Below, in pieces: positions 50,849 to 61,271 of a stretch of DNA of 64,000 bases; positions within the stretch are counted from its first letter, which is position 1; every line of letters begins with the position of its first letter. Source of the stretch: Neptuniibacter caesariensis. GTDB lineage: Bacteria > Pseudomonadota > Gammaproteobacteria > Pseudomonadales > Balneatricaceae. The stretch is from NCBI RefSeq assembly GCF_000153345.1, contig NZ_CH724126.1, forward strand, positions 470,493 to 534,492, given 5' to 3'. Both the position numbers and the translations under genes were made by a program. The notes under the pieces are model-generated. The model ran no database searches, had not been told where the DNA came from, and was given only the letters and a program-made list of their open reading frames with translations.

Positions 50849-52732
50849 TTAGTAGCTGAACTTACGAGTCATTTCTCCCATATTTTCCGCACTGCCTTTG
50901 AGGTTGTCAGCAGAGGTCACAATCGCATTCGATGCACAGCTATTTTGCTCAATACCTTGAGCTATCTGATCCATGCTTGAAGCCATCTCGCGGGTCGTTG
51001 TCGCGACCTCATCAATGGCGCCGGTGATCTCGGTACTGGTACTTAGCGCCTGTTGTGTTTGTTGCTCTATTCGTTCTACCGCGCGCTGAGCTTCACCACC
51101 CTGCTGCTTTACTTCATCGATGCTTTTGGTGCTTTGGTTCATCACGTCTATTACCGAGCGGGTTTGCTGCTGGATTGCCCTGACAGTATCTGTGATATCT
51201 CCTGTGGCTTTGACCGTGCTTTCGGCCAGGGTGCGGACTTCATCTGCCACGACAGAAAATCCACGTCCCGCTTCACCTGCGCGGGCCGCTTCGATTGCTG
51301 CATTCAGTGCAAGTAAGTTGGTCTGATCGGCCAGATCATTGATGATCAGGAGTACCTTGTCGATCTCTTCTGAGTGCTGCTGTAGCTGTTGTAGTTGCAT
51401 GGATGACGCTTCTACAACTCTTGCCGTTTCGCTCAGGGCAGTCATTGCATAGCTGATAATGGTGCCGCCATCGACGGCGGCCTGATGGGCATTCTGGCTG
51501 TCCGTTTGGAGGCTCTGTACCCTGTGTGCCACCTGCTCAGTGGTTGCACTGATCTGCTCGGTAGCGCTAGCCAGGTGATTAGATTGATCCGATACCTGAC
51601 TGTTATTCGACGCAATTGTCTGGATCGCTTGAGAAAGCTCTTCACTTTGCAATTGCAGTTCGGACTGACTTTGTGCGACCTGACGGATCACCTGGCGCAG
51701 GTCGTCCGTCATTGTATTAACCGCTTTGGAAACCTGATCGAACTCGTCTGCTTTATTTTCAGAGATCTTGAGACTGGTGGTTAGGTCGCCTGAAGCAATC
51801 TTATTGACCTGTTGAACGATGCTTTTCAATGTCAGGCCAGCTGATACGCCAATTTTGGCTAGGATTGCACTAATGGCCAGCGCCAAAATGACGCTCACTA
51901 AGATAATTGTCCAGCGAGTATCCGCAGTAGCCGCTTCGGCTTGATCGCGAGCTTTGCTTAAAAGCTCAGTTTTCAGGTAACGCTGTGTATTGGTGATATG
52001 AGCTTTGAATGTTGTACGGGCTTTATTCAGTGCGAGATAACTGGATGCTCTGTTTTCTGCAGCGACAATCAGCTTCTGAGTTTGGGCCTGATAGGTTTCT
52101 ATTGAAGGGCCAAAGGTGTCATAAAATTCTGCATCTTTAACTTCATAAATCACCGTTTCCAATTGCTTACTCAGCTTATCAGCGGCTTCCTGGCTGGGAG
52201 ATATCAGGTATTCCTTTTCCAATTGGCGGGTAACAATGAATGGCTGAAGCAACATACTGAAAACGGACAGTTTATCTTCAAGATCGGCGGCGGCTTCATT
52301 GAGGGGTTTTAGTACCCCGGATTCACCATTAAAGCCGAGAGCCCGCTGAGCGGAGAGTTGAGCACTGAGTGCGTTTATATACTGAGTAAAGAAGCTTGAA
52401 CTCTGCTCCAGCATTTCTGCAAGCTTAGGATCAGTAGTCAGCACTGATTTTTCGGATAGTCCCTGCTTAAACGATGCGGACATCGTTTTTAATTCTTTAT
52501 CAAATGCACTGGCATTCGTTTCAGTCATCTGGGACAGGGCGCTTTCCGCAGTCAAAAGCTCCAGCTGAAGAGTGGATAAAAGGTCGCTGGTTTCGGTCAG
52601 GTTGGAAACGCGCTTGGCGGAATTATTTTGTTCGCTTAGGTTGCTTAATGATACAAAGCCGAGATAGGCAATACTGACCAGCGTGAGCAGGACCACAAAG
52701 ATCAGCTTCTGCTTGAAGGTTACTTGCAACAT
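50849..52732 (-). CDS. Methyl-accepting chemotaxis protein
   Basis: Transmembrane chemoreceptor of 627 residues. TM1 is about 9-29, a large helical periplasmic ligand domain about 30-270 (length and helical content suggest an HBM or four-helix type), TM2 about 272-292, HAMP about 295-345, and a signalling hairpin with the conserved tip [38 protein letters not shown] given here in part as [16 protein letters not shown]. No C-terminal CheR pentapeptide is seen (ends TRKFSY). The ligand is unknown. Confidence 0.92.
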   Translation of the reverse strand: MLQVTFKQKLIFVVLLTLVSIAYLGFVSLSNLSEQNNSAKRVSNLTETSDLLSTLQLELLTAESALSQMTETNASAFDKELKTMSASFKQGLSEKSVLTTDPKLAEMLEQSSSFFTQYINALSAQLSAQRALGFNGESGVLKPLNEAAADLEDKLSVFSMLLQPFIVTRQLEKEYLISPSQEAADKLSKQLETVIYEVKDAEFYDTFGPSIETYQAQTQKLIVAAENRASSYLALNKARTTFKAHITNTQRYLKTELLSKARDQAEAATADTRWTIILVSVILALAISAILAKIGVSAGLTLKSIVQQVNKIASGDLTTSLKISENKADEFDQVSKAVNTMTDDLRQVIRQVAQSQSELQLQSEELSQAIQTIASNNSQVSDQSNHLASATEQISATTEQVAHRVQSLQTDSQNAHQAAVDGGTIISYAMTALSETARVVEASSMQLQQLQQHSEEIDKVLLIINDLADQTNLLALNAAIEAARAGEAGRGFSVVADEVRTLAESTVKATGDITDTVRAIQQQTRSVIDVMNQSTKSIDEVKQQGGEAQRAVERIEQQTQQALSTSTEITGAIDEVATTTREMASSMDQIAQGIEQNSCASNAIVTSADNLKGSAENMGEMTRKFSY

Positions 52733-52905
52733 TGATGGACTCGCTTTTTATTTTTGTTATTGGTTCTAGGATAGCTTATAGCGACAATATGGTATATTGG
52801 TAAGACCAATTAGTATAAGCAATGTATAAACTTATACTTTGGTGGCAAGTGTTGTCAATATTTTGTACAGCTTGAAGATCGGTATTTTTCGGAAATAGGG
52901 GGGGA

Positions 52906-55900
52906 TTACGGAGCAAGCTCAAAGCTAAATTCATTGGCTGGAACAGGCTTGCCCATATAGAAACCTTGTAACCGATCACATCTCAAACCACGCAGGTAGT
53001 TATACTGCTCAGCGGTTTCAATACCCTCGGCGGTTACGCTTAACCCCAGTTGGTGAGCCATAGCGATTGTCGCTGTAACCAGTATGGCGGAATCAGAGTT
53101 GTCCGGCAGCTCTTTGATAAATGAGCGGTCTATTTTCAGGTTATTAAAGGGGAACTTTTTCAGATAGTTTAATGAAGAGTACCCTGTACCAAAGTCATCC
53201 ATAGACAGGTTAATACCCATGTCAGTAATCAGCTGAAGTGTGTTGTTTAGCTCGGGGCTGGCTTCAATTAGCAGACCTTCGGTCACTTCAATATTAAGAT
53301 GGTGTGGGTGAAGTCCGCTGCTTTCTAAGGCTGATGTAAGGTCACGTAACAGATCATTGCCTTTGAACTGTCTTGGCGAGACATTGACCGAAATAAATAC
53401 ATCTTCCTGTCCGTCATCTACCCACCGTTTAGCCTGCTGGCAGGCTTGTTCCAGCACCCAGCGACCGATCGGGATGATAAGCCCTGACTGCTCAGTATGT
53501 GGAATAAACTCAACAGGAGAAACCTGGCCCAAGACCGGAGAGGTCCAACGGATCAGCGCTTCAGCTCCCTGCACCTTGGGCTGGCCTTTGACGTTGCAGA
53601 TGAGAGGCTGGAAAACCAGATTGAACTCTCTGTTTTGTAGTGCTTCCCTGAGACTGTTGTCGAGTGCCAGCTTGCGGGTGGCGATGTCATTCATCTCCTG
53701 GGTGTAGTAATGGAAGCGATTTCTACCGTCATGTTTTGCTTTATACATGCCGATATCTGCAGCGCGTAGCAGATCGCTGTAGTTATTAGCATCATCAGGG
53801 TAGATAGAGATCCCGATACTGGCGGTTACAATCAGCTGCTTGTTCTCAATGCTGAAAGGGTTTGAAAATTGCTGAAGAATTTTTTCAGCTACGATCTCAG
53901 AATCGGTCGGGTCAGCAATATCTTCCTGGATAATAATGAACTCATCGCCGCCATGGCGAGCGAGCGTGTGCTGTTTCTCAATACAGCTAACAAAACGGCG
54001 GGTAGCTTGCTGTAAAAGTTGATCGCCAACTTCATGACCCATGCTGTCATTGACCTTTTTGAAACCATCCAGGTCGATAAACATCAGGGCTAATTTACCA
54101 TCATGTTTGTCAGCGTTTCGTATGGCTTGCTCCGCCCGGTCTTTTGCCAGAAAGCGGTTTGGAATATGAGTGAGCAGGTCAAACTGGGCCTGATAAAGAA
54201 TATGTTCTTCTTGCTCTTTATAGCGGCTGATATCTCTTATCGACAGGACAATAAACAAGCCATCATCAAACTGCATGCTGGCGGTTGTTATCTCTGCGGG
54301 AAATAGGGTGCCGTCAGCCCGTTCAAGTGATAACTCCAGAGCCGCCGCGGTATCTGGGTGGTTGTTTATGGCAGTAAGTGATTGCTCGGAAAAAAGCTCT
54401 GAAAGATCAGATTCCAACAGATCCTCACGACGTTGACCAAACAGTTCACAGAGTGACTGGTTAACATCGATTATTTTGTTTTCGCTGTAGATCAGGAGCC
54501 CTTCCGCTACCAGATCGGATAGTTGTCGGAAACGATCCTCGCTGGCCATTAATCTTTTTTGATATTCGATCCTGCGGGTAATATCCCTGAATGAAGCGGC
54601 ACGGGCTTTCTGTCCGTTCCATAAAACAGCTTTACCGTTCACAGTTACAGGGATAGCCGTACCATCCCGGGTTATCACGGTTGCCTGATAAGGTGTTTCT
54701 GATTGAGTACGTACCTTCTCCATTGCAACAGGAAGGCTTTCAGCAGAAAAGAAGTCATCCGGCTTGAGTTGGAGTAGCTCAGTATGGGTATAGCCAAACA
54801 TCTTCTCTGCTTGCTTATTAACATCCACTATCCCTTCACTGTTATGGATAAAGATAGCTTCTGAGCTTACTTTGTCGAAGTTCTGCAAGCGGTGTTCGCT
54901 GCGTTCCAGATCTTTTTGTTGCTGCGCATTGGAACGCAGCGTTTCAACCAGCCTGCTATAAAGTTGCTTTACAGCGAACAGGGTCAGCAGGAAAAGAATG
55001 ATGATAATTGAAAGCGCCGCGATTCCCTGATTAGGGTGCTCCATACTTGTTATATGTTCAGTCCGGTAAAGGTAAGTGATACTCCAGCCGGGAAGCTGAG
55101 AGACTGAAACTTGTTCGAGCAGGTGGTTTTGAGCGCTTGGCCCAGAGACGTTGTTATCACTATCGACGGTAAAGCCCAGGGATTCGGGTGCCTGGTCACC
55201 GAATTGACGAGACTCGGCAATTTTCTTGAGGCGCTGGGGGCTGAGTTTGAACAGAGACTTATAGAGCCAATCCGGTTGGTTTGAAGCAAATACAATACCG
55301 TTAGGATCTACCAGTGATGCGAAGCCAGTGACTTCAGCGAAACGTTGTTCTATAGGGGCAGGCAGAAACTTAATAACAGCAACGCCGACAATTTTATTAT
55401 GTGCTGAAATAATAGGGCTGCTGAAATAGATGCCTCGTTTTTTTGTTGTCACTCCCAATGCGAGATGGATGCTCGATTCTCCCCAGATCGCTTGTTTAAA
55501 GTAAGGCCGGAAGCCGTAGTTATTGCCAACGATTGATGTTTCCGGAGGACGGCTATCAGCAACCGCGTCACCTTTGACATTCATTATGTAGCAGAGAGAA
55601 GCATTGAGCGTTTTGCAGTAACGGTTGAGAAGTAAACGCGCTTCGAAAAGGTCTTTCGGTTCGTCATTTCCGATTAGTAAGGGGGAATTTCTTAACAGAG
55701 TCTCCCCGGCTAACAGCTCAACGGCATCCACCCGGTTACTAATAAACTCATTGGTATGAGTTGAGAGAAGGCTGGTTATATTGCTGCCGTGGATGCGGGC
55801 TTCAGCCTCGCTCTCGGACAACAGGTTAAGGTAGATCGCACCGCCACCTAAAGCCACTAATAATAGAGGCAAGATAACAAGCATCAATAGCCCACGGTAA

Positions 55901-55944
55901 GTGCTAGGTGTGTTAGTTGATGAAGGCGGTGTGTTTTTCAACAA
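52906..55944 (-). CDS. CACHE-PAS-PAS-GGDEF-EAL membrane signalling protein
   Basis: Large c-di-GMP protein of 1012 residues. TM1 is about 20-42, a periplasmic dCACHE-type sensor about 45-300 (VVGNNYGFRPYFKQAIWGESS), TM2 about 312-332, and two PAS domains about 350-470 and 475-590. GGDEF follows with an intact RHGGDEF and EAL with AEALIRW and DDFGTGYSSLNYLKKFP. It probably links an external small ligand to c-di-GMP turnover. The start region KNTPPSSTNTPSTYRG is short and polar before TM1, as expected. Confidence 0.88.
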   Translation of the reverse strand: MLKNTPPSSTNTPSTYRGLLMLVILPLLLVALGGGAIYLNLLSESEAEARIHGSNITSLLSTHTNEFISNRVDAVELLAGETLLRNSPLLIGNDEPKDLFEARLLLNRYCKTLNASLCYIMNVKGDAVADSRPPETSIVGNNYGFRPYFKQAIWGESSIHLALGVTTKKRGIYFSSPIISAHNKIVGVAVIKFLPAPIEQRFAEVTGFASLVDPNGIVFASNQPDWLYKSLFKLSPQRLKKIAESRQFGDQAPESLGFTVDSDNNVSGPSAQNHLLEQVSVSQLPGWSITYLYRTEHITSMEHPNQGIAALSIIIILFLLTLFAVKQLYSRLVETLRSNAQQQKDLERSEHRLQNFDKVSSEAIFIHNSEGIVDVNKQAEKMFGYTHTELLQLKPDDFFSAESLPVAMEKVRTQSETPYQATVITRDGTAIPVTVNGKAVLWNGQKARAASFRDITRRIEYQKRLMASEDRFRQLSDLVAEGLLIYSENKIIDVNQSLCELFGQRREDLLESDLSELFSEQSLTAINNHPDTAAALELSLERADGTLFPAEITTASMQFDDGLFIVLSIRDISRYKEQEEHILYQAQFDLLTHIPNRFLAKDRAEQAIRNADKHDGKLALMFIDLDGFKKVNDSMGHEVGDQLLQQATRRFVSCIEKQHTLARHGGDEFIIIQEDIADPTDSEIVAEKILQQFSNPFSIENKQLIVTASIGISIYPDDANNYSDLLRAADIGMYKAKHDGRNRFHYYTQEMNDIATRKLALDNSLREALQNREFNLVFQPLICNVKGQPKVQGAEALIRWTSPVLGQVSPVEFIPHTEQSGLIIPIGRWVLEQACQQAKRWVDDGQEDVFISVNVSPRQFKGNDLLRDLTSALESSGLHPHHLNIEVTEGLLIEASPELNNTLQLITDMGINLSMDDFGTGYSSLNYLKKFPFNNLKIDRSFIKELPDNSDSAILVTATIAMAHQLGLSVTAEGIETAEQYNYLRGLRCDRLQGFYMGKPVPANEFSFELAP

Positions 55945-56091
55945 GGCGAACCCGTCTAAATTATTGAATGTTTATATTTTAATTTACTGCAGCGTTTATA
56001 GATATGTATAGCAGACAAAATCTTCTATCGCTGTGCGAAATAAGTATTGGCTAATCAATAAGATAGTTTATTGACTGCCCGTTAAAGAGAA

Positions 56092-57084
56092 TTAAATAAC
56101 TTCGCAGTACTTTTGGATTATCTCTTGTAATTGTTCTTCACTAGGATCAACAGAGCATAGTTCACGGTGCTGCAATAGCTTGCTGGCATCAACACTGACA
56201 CAGAGATTACGCCCTCTGGCTTTGGCTTCGTAGAGCGCGACATCTGCCCGCTTTAGAGAACCTTCGGTGTTGCAATGAGGGCATAGTTGAGTAATACCGA
56301 AAGATGCGGTTACTGCTAAAGGACCGAATTCGCTCTCAATCGGGGAGGTGCTTAGTTTTTTTCTAACCCTTTCTATAGTGTTTGTTGCATCTTTAATGGT
56401 CATATCTGGTAGCACGAAGAGAAATTCTTCACCGCCAAACCTTGCCACTGAATCGTAACGACGGATCGCGCTGTTAAATACTGAAGCAACGTGTTCCAGT
56501 ACTTTATCTCCGAGATCATGTCCGTATCGGTCATTGAATGCTTTAAAGCGATCAATGTCTGCCATTGCTATCGCGCAAACTGTGTCTTTTGTTTTCTCCA
56601 TACGCTGCTTCTCGTGGGCGAGTATGGAATGGATGCTGCGTCGGTTCATCAGTTTGGTTGTTGGGTCAAACTGGTGGGTCGAGATGACAGAAAACTCCAA
56701 TAGCTCTAGTACAGCATTGAAAAACTGACGTTGAGTATCGAGAAACGAGGCATAGAGCGACTCATCCAGAGGATGCCCCAGATCCAGCGAATAGATCAGC
56801 TCACTTCCCTTCAGGTGTAACTTAACATGGAGTTGATTAATCTGATCGAAGATGGGTGAATCAAACTCCTCCTCGGCCATGATGTTTGCCAGCCACAAAC
56901 CAAAATGACAATGTCTGTGCCCATCTTCAGCGATAAAGGAATGCTCTTTAATAGGTGTACGCGTTGCTATCGCAAGGTTAATACGTTGCAACCATATATG
57001 GTGTTCGGCTAGGGAGCTTTTGATATCTTCTGAGAGGAGTATAAATTCCTCATGATCTATCCGCTCCAAAAGCGATTCGAGCAT
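56092..57084 (-). CDS. Diguanylate cyclase with zinc-sensing CZB domain (DgcZ-like)
   Basis: Cytoplasmic protein of 330 residues. The N-terminal chemoreceptor zinc-binding domain has the CHFGLWL motif (about residues 59-65) plus His in AEHHIWL and HVKLHLKG. GGDEF is catalytically intact as GGEEF (RFGGEEFLFVLP), with an upstream ADIDRFKAFNDRYGHDLGD segment. Same architecture as E. coli DgcZ, where zinc inhibits cyclase activity. Cys are enriched toward the C-terminus (QLCPHCNTEG, ELCSVD). Confidence 0.88.
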   Translation of the reverse strand: MLESLLERIDHEEFILLSEDIKSSLAEHHIWLQRINLAIATRTPIKEHSFIAEDGHRHCHFGLWLANIMAEEEFDSPIFDQINQLHVKLHLKGSELIYSLDLGHPLDESLYASFLDTQRQFFNAVLELLEFSVISTHQFDPTTKLMNRRSIHSILAHEKQRMEKTKDTVCAIAMADIDRFKAFNDRYGHDLGDKVLEHVASVFNSAIRRYDSVARFGGEEFLFVLPDMTIKDATNTIERVRKKLSTSPIESEFGPLAVTASFGITQLCPHCNTEGSLKRADVALYEAKARGRNLCVSVDASKLLQHRELCSVDPSEEQLQEIIQKYCEVI

Positions 57085-57188
57085 AACTGCGACTTCTCAT
57101 CTGCCCTCGGCCCTGAGGAATCTCCTAGTTACATCCTAGATCGCTAATGTAGGGGGGTAAAGAATTCACCGTCTTCTTTTGACCTATA

Positions 57189-58199
57189 TTAATTTTTTAG
57201 TAACTTTTCAAGATTGGTAAAGACAATCTCAGGTGTCAGAGGTGCAAAAATAGCCGGTTCTATCTGCCCAGAAACGGGGGGGTAGCCTTTTGCTTCCAGG
57301 CAGAGTTGATCTTTGCCATAGCCGCCAACCAGGCCCGGATCTGTTGGGCCAAACAAGATGACATTAGGGCGATCAAGCGCAGCTGCAAGGTGAGATAACC
57401 CGGTATCAACTGAAACACAGCCACTAGCAGATGAGAGTATTTGAGCAACCTCTGCAAGGGTCAGCTTTGGAAGTACTTGTGCATTTTCGTGAACTTTAGC
57501 GAGTCGCTCGGCGCGTTCTCTCTCTGCAGGGTTACCCCAGGGGAGCTTAATCTGCCATCCAGACTCGCTCGCTTTTTTGATAAGTTCCTGCCAATAGACT
57601 TCAGGCCAGTGTTTATCAAAGCGAGTGGTACTGTGTTGAAAAACCAGATATGGCTGCTCAGACGGGTTTGTATCCTGGAAGTGAGCCTGTACGGCAAAGT
57701 CCCCTTTTGCATCTGGTAAGGCATAGCCAAGTGCCTTGGCAAATAGCTGGCGGGTTCGCTCTACAGCATGCTGCTGTTTCGCAACAGGAACCGGATGGTC
57801 AAAGAACTTTGCAGCCAGCGGTTCACGGGCTGAGTTTTTGTCCTGTCCGTAGCTAGGACCTTTAGCCAGGCGAGTCACTAAAAAGGCACTTTTAATCAGC
57901 CCTTGTGCATCAATCACGGCATCATATTTGGTTGATTGAAGTGCAGCTTTGTAGGCTTTCCACTCAGCTCGGGTCTGGCTGCTAAGCAGTGACTTTCTCC
58001 AGCGCCGGATAGCGACTGGTATGACTTTATCCACAGCCGGGTGCCAGGCAGGAATCTCTTTAAAGCCCTCTTCAACAACCCAATCAAAACGAATGCCGGG
58101 TATGGCATGCATGGCATCGGTCAGCGCGGGAAGGGTATGGATCACATCGCCTAGAGATGAGGTTTTAACAATCAGTACTTTCATTGCCTGCTTACTCAT
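57189..58199 (-). CDS. waaC: LPS heptosyltransferase I
   Basis: GT9 glycosyltransferase of 336 residues (331 if the ATG at 58184 is used) that adds the first L,D-heptose to Kdo in the LPS inner core. MKVLIVKTSSLGDVIHTLPAL, GIRFDWVVEEGF and VIPVAIRRWRK are nearly identical to WaaC of enterics, and VSVDTGLSHLAAALDRPNVILFGPTDP is the donor-binding region. It overlaps waaF by 8 bases from 58199, or is spaced from it if the later start is used. Confidence 0.94.
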   Translation of the reverse strand: MSKQAMKVLIVKTSSLGDVIHTLPALTDAMHAIPGIRFDWVVEEGFKEIPAWHPAVDKVIPVAIRRWRKSLLSSQTRAEWKAYKAALQSTKYDAVIDAQGLIKSAFLVTRLAKGPSYGQDKNSAREPLAAKFFDHPVPVAKQQHAVERTRQLFAKALGYALPDAKGDFAVQAHFQDTNPSEQPYLVFQHSTTRFDKHWPEVYWQELIKKASESGWQIKLPWGNPAERERAERLAKVHENAQVLPKLTLAEVAQILSSASGCVSVDTGLSHLAAALDRPNVILFGPTDPGLVGGYGKDQLCLEAKGYPPVSGQIEPAIFAPLTPEIVFTNLEKLLKN

Positions 58200-59220
58200 C
58201 CCCTAACCACTTTTCGGCTGTGCTATAGGCCATCTCTGGTGAGATATCGATCAGACTTTGATGATAGCCCTGGTCAGCGTCCCCTTTGCGGATTTTATGA
58301 AAACCTTCAATAAGCCTGATAATCTCGGCTTTTGCTGACAGAGGTGGCGTAAAGCCAGGACTGGTTGGACCATAAAGGGCAACCAGGGGTGTTCCTACGG
58401 CTGCAGCTATATGCATTAATCCAGAATCATTGCTCACGGCTAGTTTACACGCAGCAATCAGATCGATTGCCTGTGGAAGTGAAGTTTCGCCCGCAAGATT
58501 ATAGCACTGATCTTTTTCATGATCTGAAAGCTGGTCGATAATCTGTGCGCAGGCAGCGCGGTCTTTTTGTGAACCAAATAACCAGATCGAATAGCCATCG
58601 GCGATTAGCATTTGCGCAAGCTTGGCGTAGTGGTAGTCGGGCCAGCGCTTTGCCGGACCAAATTCGGCACCTGGGCAGAAAGCGATGCTTTTCTGGTTCT
58701 GCAAAGAGAACTGATCAATGGCTTTTGCTTGTTCTTCTGCTTTTACTTCAAGCTGAGGGAACAGAATCTGTTCTTTTTGCAGGGCTGCTTGCTCAGGTGG
58801 ATAAGCCAGGGCTACATAGCGCTGCACCATGAGTGGAAACGCTTCTTTATCCAGAGGGCGTATGTCATTTAACAAACCATAGCGCATCTCACCCCGCCAC
58901 CCTGTACGCATCGGAATTTTTGCAAACCAGGGAATCAGTGCCGACTTCAATGAGTTGGGCAGGACAAATGCTTGCTCATAGCTCTGTTGGGAGAGCTCCC
59001 TACCGATCTCTTTTCGTACACCCCATTGCAAGCTTCCATGCCCAACGGGCATCGCTATGGAGTTATTGATCTCTGGCATCCGGGCTAAAACCGGGCGACA
59101 CCAGTCCGGCGCCAGGACATCAATCTCTCGTTCAGGTTGAGCTTGTTTCAGATGCCGATAGAGTGATTGGCTCATCAGCATATCGCCTACCCATGAGGGG
59201 CCAATAATTAACGTCTTCAT
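58192..59220 (-). CDS. waaF: LPS heptosyltransferase II
   Basis: GT9 enzyme of 342 residues that adds the second heptose of the inner core. The N-terminus MKTLIIGPSWVGDMLMSQSLYRHLK, LPNSLKSALIPWFAKIPMRTGWRGEMRYGLLND and AVSNDSGLMHIAAAVGTPLVALYGPTSPGF are characteristic WaaF segments. It overlaps the sulfatase gene upstream by 4 bases and waaC downstream, forming a three-gene LPS operon. Confidence 0.94.
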   Translation of the reverse strand: MKTLIIGPSWVGDMLMSQSLYRHLKQAQPEREIDVLAPDWCRPVLARMPEINNSIAMPVGHGSLQWGVRKEIGRELSQQSYEQAFVLPNSLKSALIPWFAKIPMRTGWRGEMRYGLLNDIRPLDKEAFPLMVQRYVALAYPPEQAALQKEQILFPQLEVKAEEQAKAIDQFSLQNQKSIAFCPGAEFGPAKRWPDYHYAKLAQMLIADGYSIWLFGSQKDRAACAQIIDQLSDHEKDQCYNLAGETSLPQAIDLIAACKLAVSNDSGLMHIAAAVGTPLVALYGPTSPGFTPPLSAKAEIIRLIEGFHKIRKGDADQGYHQSLIDISPEMAYSTAEKWLGDE

Positions 59221-61010
59221 TGGCTATGCTCCTCAGACTTCAACTGCGCTGAATCCGGATTTAACCGCCGTTCAAAGAAAGCTCTGTATTCGGGTTGCAG
59301 CTCTGCATAGGGCTTGATGGTTTTACCGTCCTGAAAGGTAACACTCTGACGATCAAAGTCGACGTGGATATAACTCATATCTGGGAACATCAGTACAGCA
59401 TTAGGTTCATTGTGCAGTGTTTTCATATAAGCCGATACAACGCGTAATCGGTCCTGTTCAATGGGTTCTAAAAGGTTGGCGCCATTGATCTCAGATACGG
59501 GGCTTATCTGCATCAGTTCAAGAATGGTGGCAAAGATATCCGCCTGACTAACCGGGCTTTGCAGGTTTGCCTTTAACCGGTTTAGTGCTGATTTAGGTGG
59601 GAAAACCATTAATGAGTTATGGATAACCCCTGAACCATATCCACGGTTGAAGTGGGTTTTGGTTTGCGAGATATCCTGACCATGGTCAGATGAATAAAAG
59701 ATCCAGGCCTCGGGATCTAAGTTTCTGACATGGTTCACCAACCCTTCAAGATAGAGGTCGGTATAGAGTACGGTATTGTCGTAGGCATTGATTCCGTTCG
59801 GCTCTGTTTCCGGTAGGAATTGTTTGATGTAATCCGGAGAGTGGGTGTTATACGGGTAATGACTCCCGTTCATTTGCGCGACGAGCATCATAGGTGCGGA
59901 TTGAGGCTGGCTTAACGCTTGATCAAGATATGGGAAAATACCTTTCTCTAATACCTTCATGTCATCAGCACCCTCTGAAACAGATACTGAAGCGCTAAAG
60001 TCTGGTCCGCTTCGGTAAAAATCCAGATCCTGATCGACGAACATCTGATCGATATTGCGCCACTGGAAGTCCTGGGCTGTGATGAAGGCGGTTTGATAGC
60101 CCGCTGCCTTTGCGTAATTGAATATGGTAGGGCTGCTATAGATAACCCCATATGGGTCAATACCCTGAAGGCCTGTGAGCATATAAGGGACTGAGCTCAG
60201 TGTACGGGTGCCAATGCTCACTGCGTTGCGATAGAGCAGCATCTCTTCACGGTCCAGCATTTTCTGTAGACGCGGGGTGGTTTGGCGCTCGTAACCATAG
60301 ATACCGAGATTCTGTACATTCAGTGATTCGCCCACCACAAAGACAATATTTGGCGCATCAGGGGCAGGCTTTTGTGCTGGAACCTGGGGTTTTTCAGTCA
60401 GTTTGTCTTCAAAGGCATGTCGTTCGATCAGCCCGGGAAAAACACCGGCGTAAGCGACTGAACTAAATTGGAATTTGTTTATACCGTACCAACTGAAGGT
60501 GACGAGTAAAAATAACAACGTCGCCAGGATGCCACTGCCGAGCCGGAGCCACCAGCGTGGTTTGAGATCAAGACGGAATAGCAACAGTAGTAGGGGGAGC
60601 TCAATGGCCAATAAAATCAGGGGCTTGAGAATGATGGCATTGTCCAGCCAAAGCTCCAGAGTTAGCAAAGGGTCAGCTGCGACAAAGCGCAGATCGAAAA
60701 CAGAGACAAAACCGCCGTAAACGGCAAAGTATGATTGCTGGGCAATCTGAGTTCCAAGAATAAAAAAGAGAAAGACGGAACGTATGACCGCGCTCTTCGT
60801 TGGAGCAAGAATCAGCATTAGCAGGAACAGTGCTCCCAGGCTGAAACTATAATTCACCCAAAAGCGCTTACCCTCTAGATTCTCGAGTAGCCAACTAATA
60901 TCCCTCACCAGCACCAGATCCAGCAGGGCCAGGCAGATAAAGATAAAAATAAACGTGAGTTTTGGGGCAGCTTTTCCTTTCTGCACCATGGTAGCAAATA
61001 CTTTTTCCAT
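59217..61010 (-). CDS. Membrane sulfatase-fold phosphoethanolamine-transferase-like protein
   Basis: Inner-membrane protein of 597 residues with five TM helices in the first about 190 residues and a periplasmic alkaline-phosphatase-like domain (about 220-560). Metal and active-site features: NIVFVVGESLN, the likely nucleophile Thr in IGTRTLSSVPYMLTG, MNGSHYPYNTH and YSSDHGQDI. It heads the operon with waaF and waaC, so modification of LPS inner core or lipid A with phosphoethanolamine is the likely role. The exact target (EptA, EptB or EptC type) cannot be decided. Confidence 0.85.
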   Translation of the reverse strand: MEKVFATMVQKGKAAPKLTFIFIFICLALLDLVLVRDISWLLENLEGKRFWVNYSFSLGALFLLMLILAPTKSAVIRSVFLFFILGTQIAQQSYFAVYGGFVSVFDLRFVAADPLLTLELWLDNAIILKPLILLAIELPLLLLLFRLDLKPRWWLRLGSGILATLLFLLVTFSWYGINKFQFSSVAYAGVFPGLIERHAFEDKLTEKPQVPAQKPAPDAPNIVFVVGESLNVQNLGIYGYERQTTPRLQKMLDREEMLLYRNAVSIGTRTLSSVPYMLTGLQGIDPYGVIYSSPTIFNYAKAAGYQTAFITAQDFQWRNIDQMFVDQDLDFYRSGPDFSASVSVSEGADDMKVLEKGIFPYLDQALSQPQSAPMMLVAQMNGSHYPYNTHSPDYIKQFLPETEPNGINAYDNTVLYTDLYLEGLVNHVRNLDPEAWIFYSSDHGQDISQTKTHFNRGYGSGVIHNSLMVFPPKSALNRLKANLQSPVSQADIFATILELMQISPVSEINGANLLEPIEQDRLRVVSAYMKTLHNEPNAVLMFPDMSYIHVDFDRQSVTFQDGKTIKPYAELQPEYRAFFERRLNPDSAQLKSEEHSQ

Positions 61011-61147
61011 TGCGTCCGAATGAATCTCTTATCCCTTAACTTCTCATCGATGAATTGCTGAAGCTGGAGAAGTCTGTCTGGGCTTAGGCAAAGGGTGGAA
61101 TCATACTATAAAAGGGCCAGATTCGCCTCAATTAACTCGGTTCTTCG

Positions 61148-61153
61148 TATAAT
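61148..61153 (+). promoter_or_regulatory. Candidate -10 element of ilvE
   Basis: A perfect TATAAT about 118 bp before the ilvE start, in the 261-base region upstream of the divergent sulfatase operon. No good -35 is seen at 16-18 bases. Confidence 0.4.
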
Positions 61154-61271
61154 GGGAATTCCAATTTTTCTGCGTGGCGATTAGAATATCAGCCTTTGTA
61201 TTTTTTCAATCAATTCATTTTTGCCCACGCCCGGTTCTGGGTTTGTCGGCACACAGAAGAAGGAAGGTATC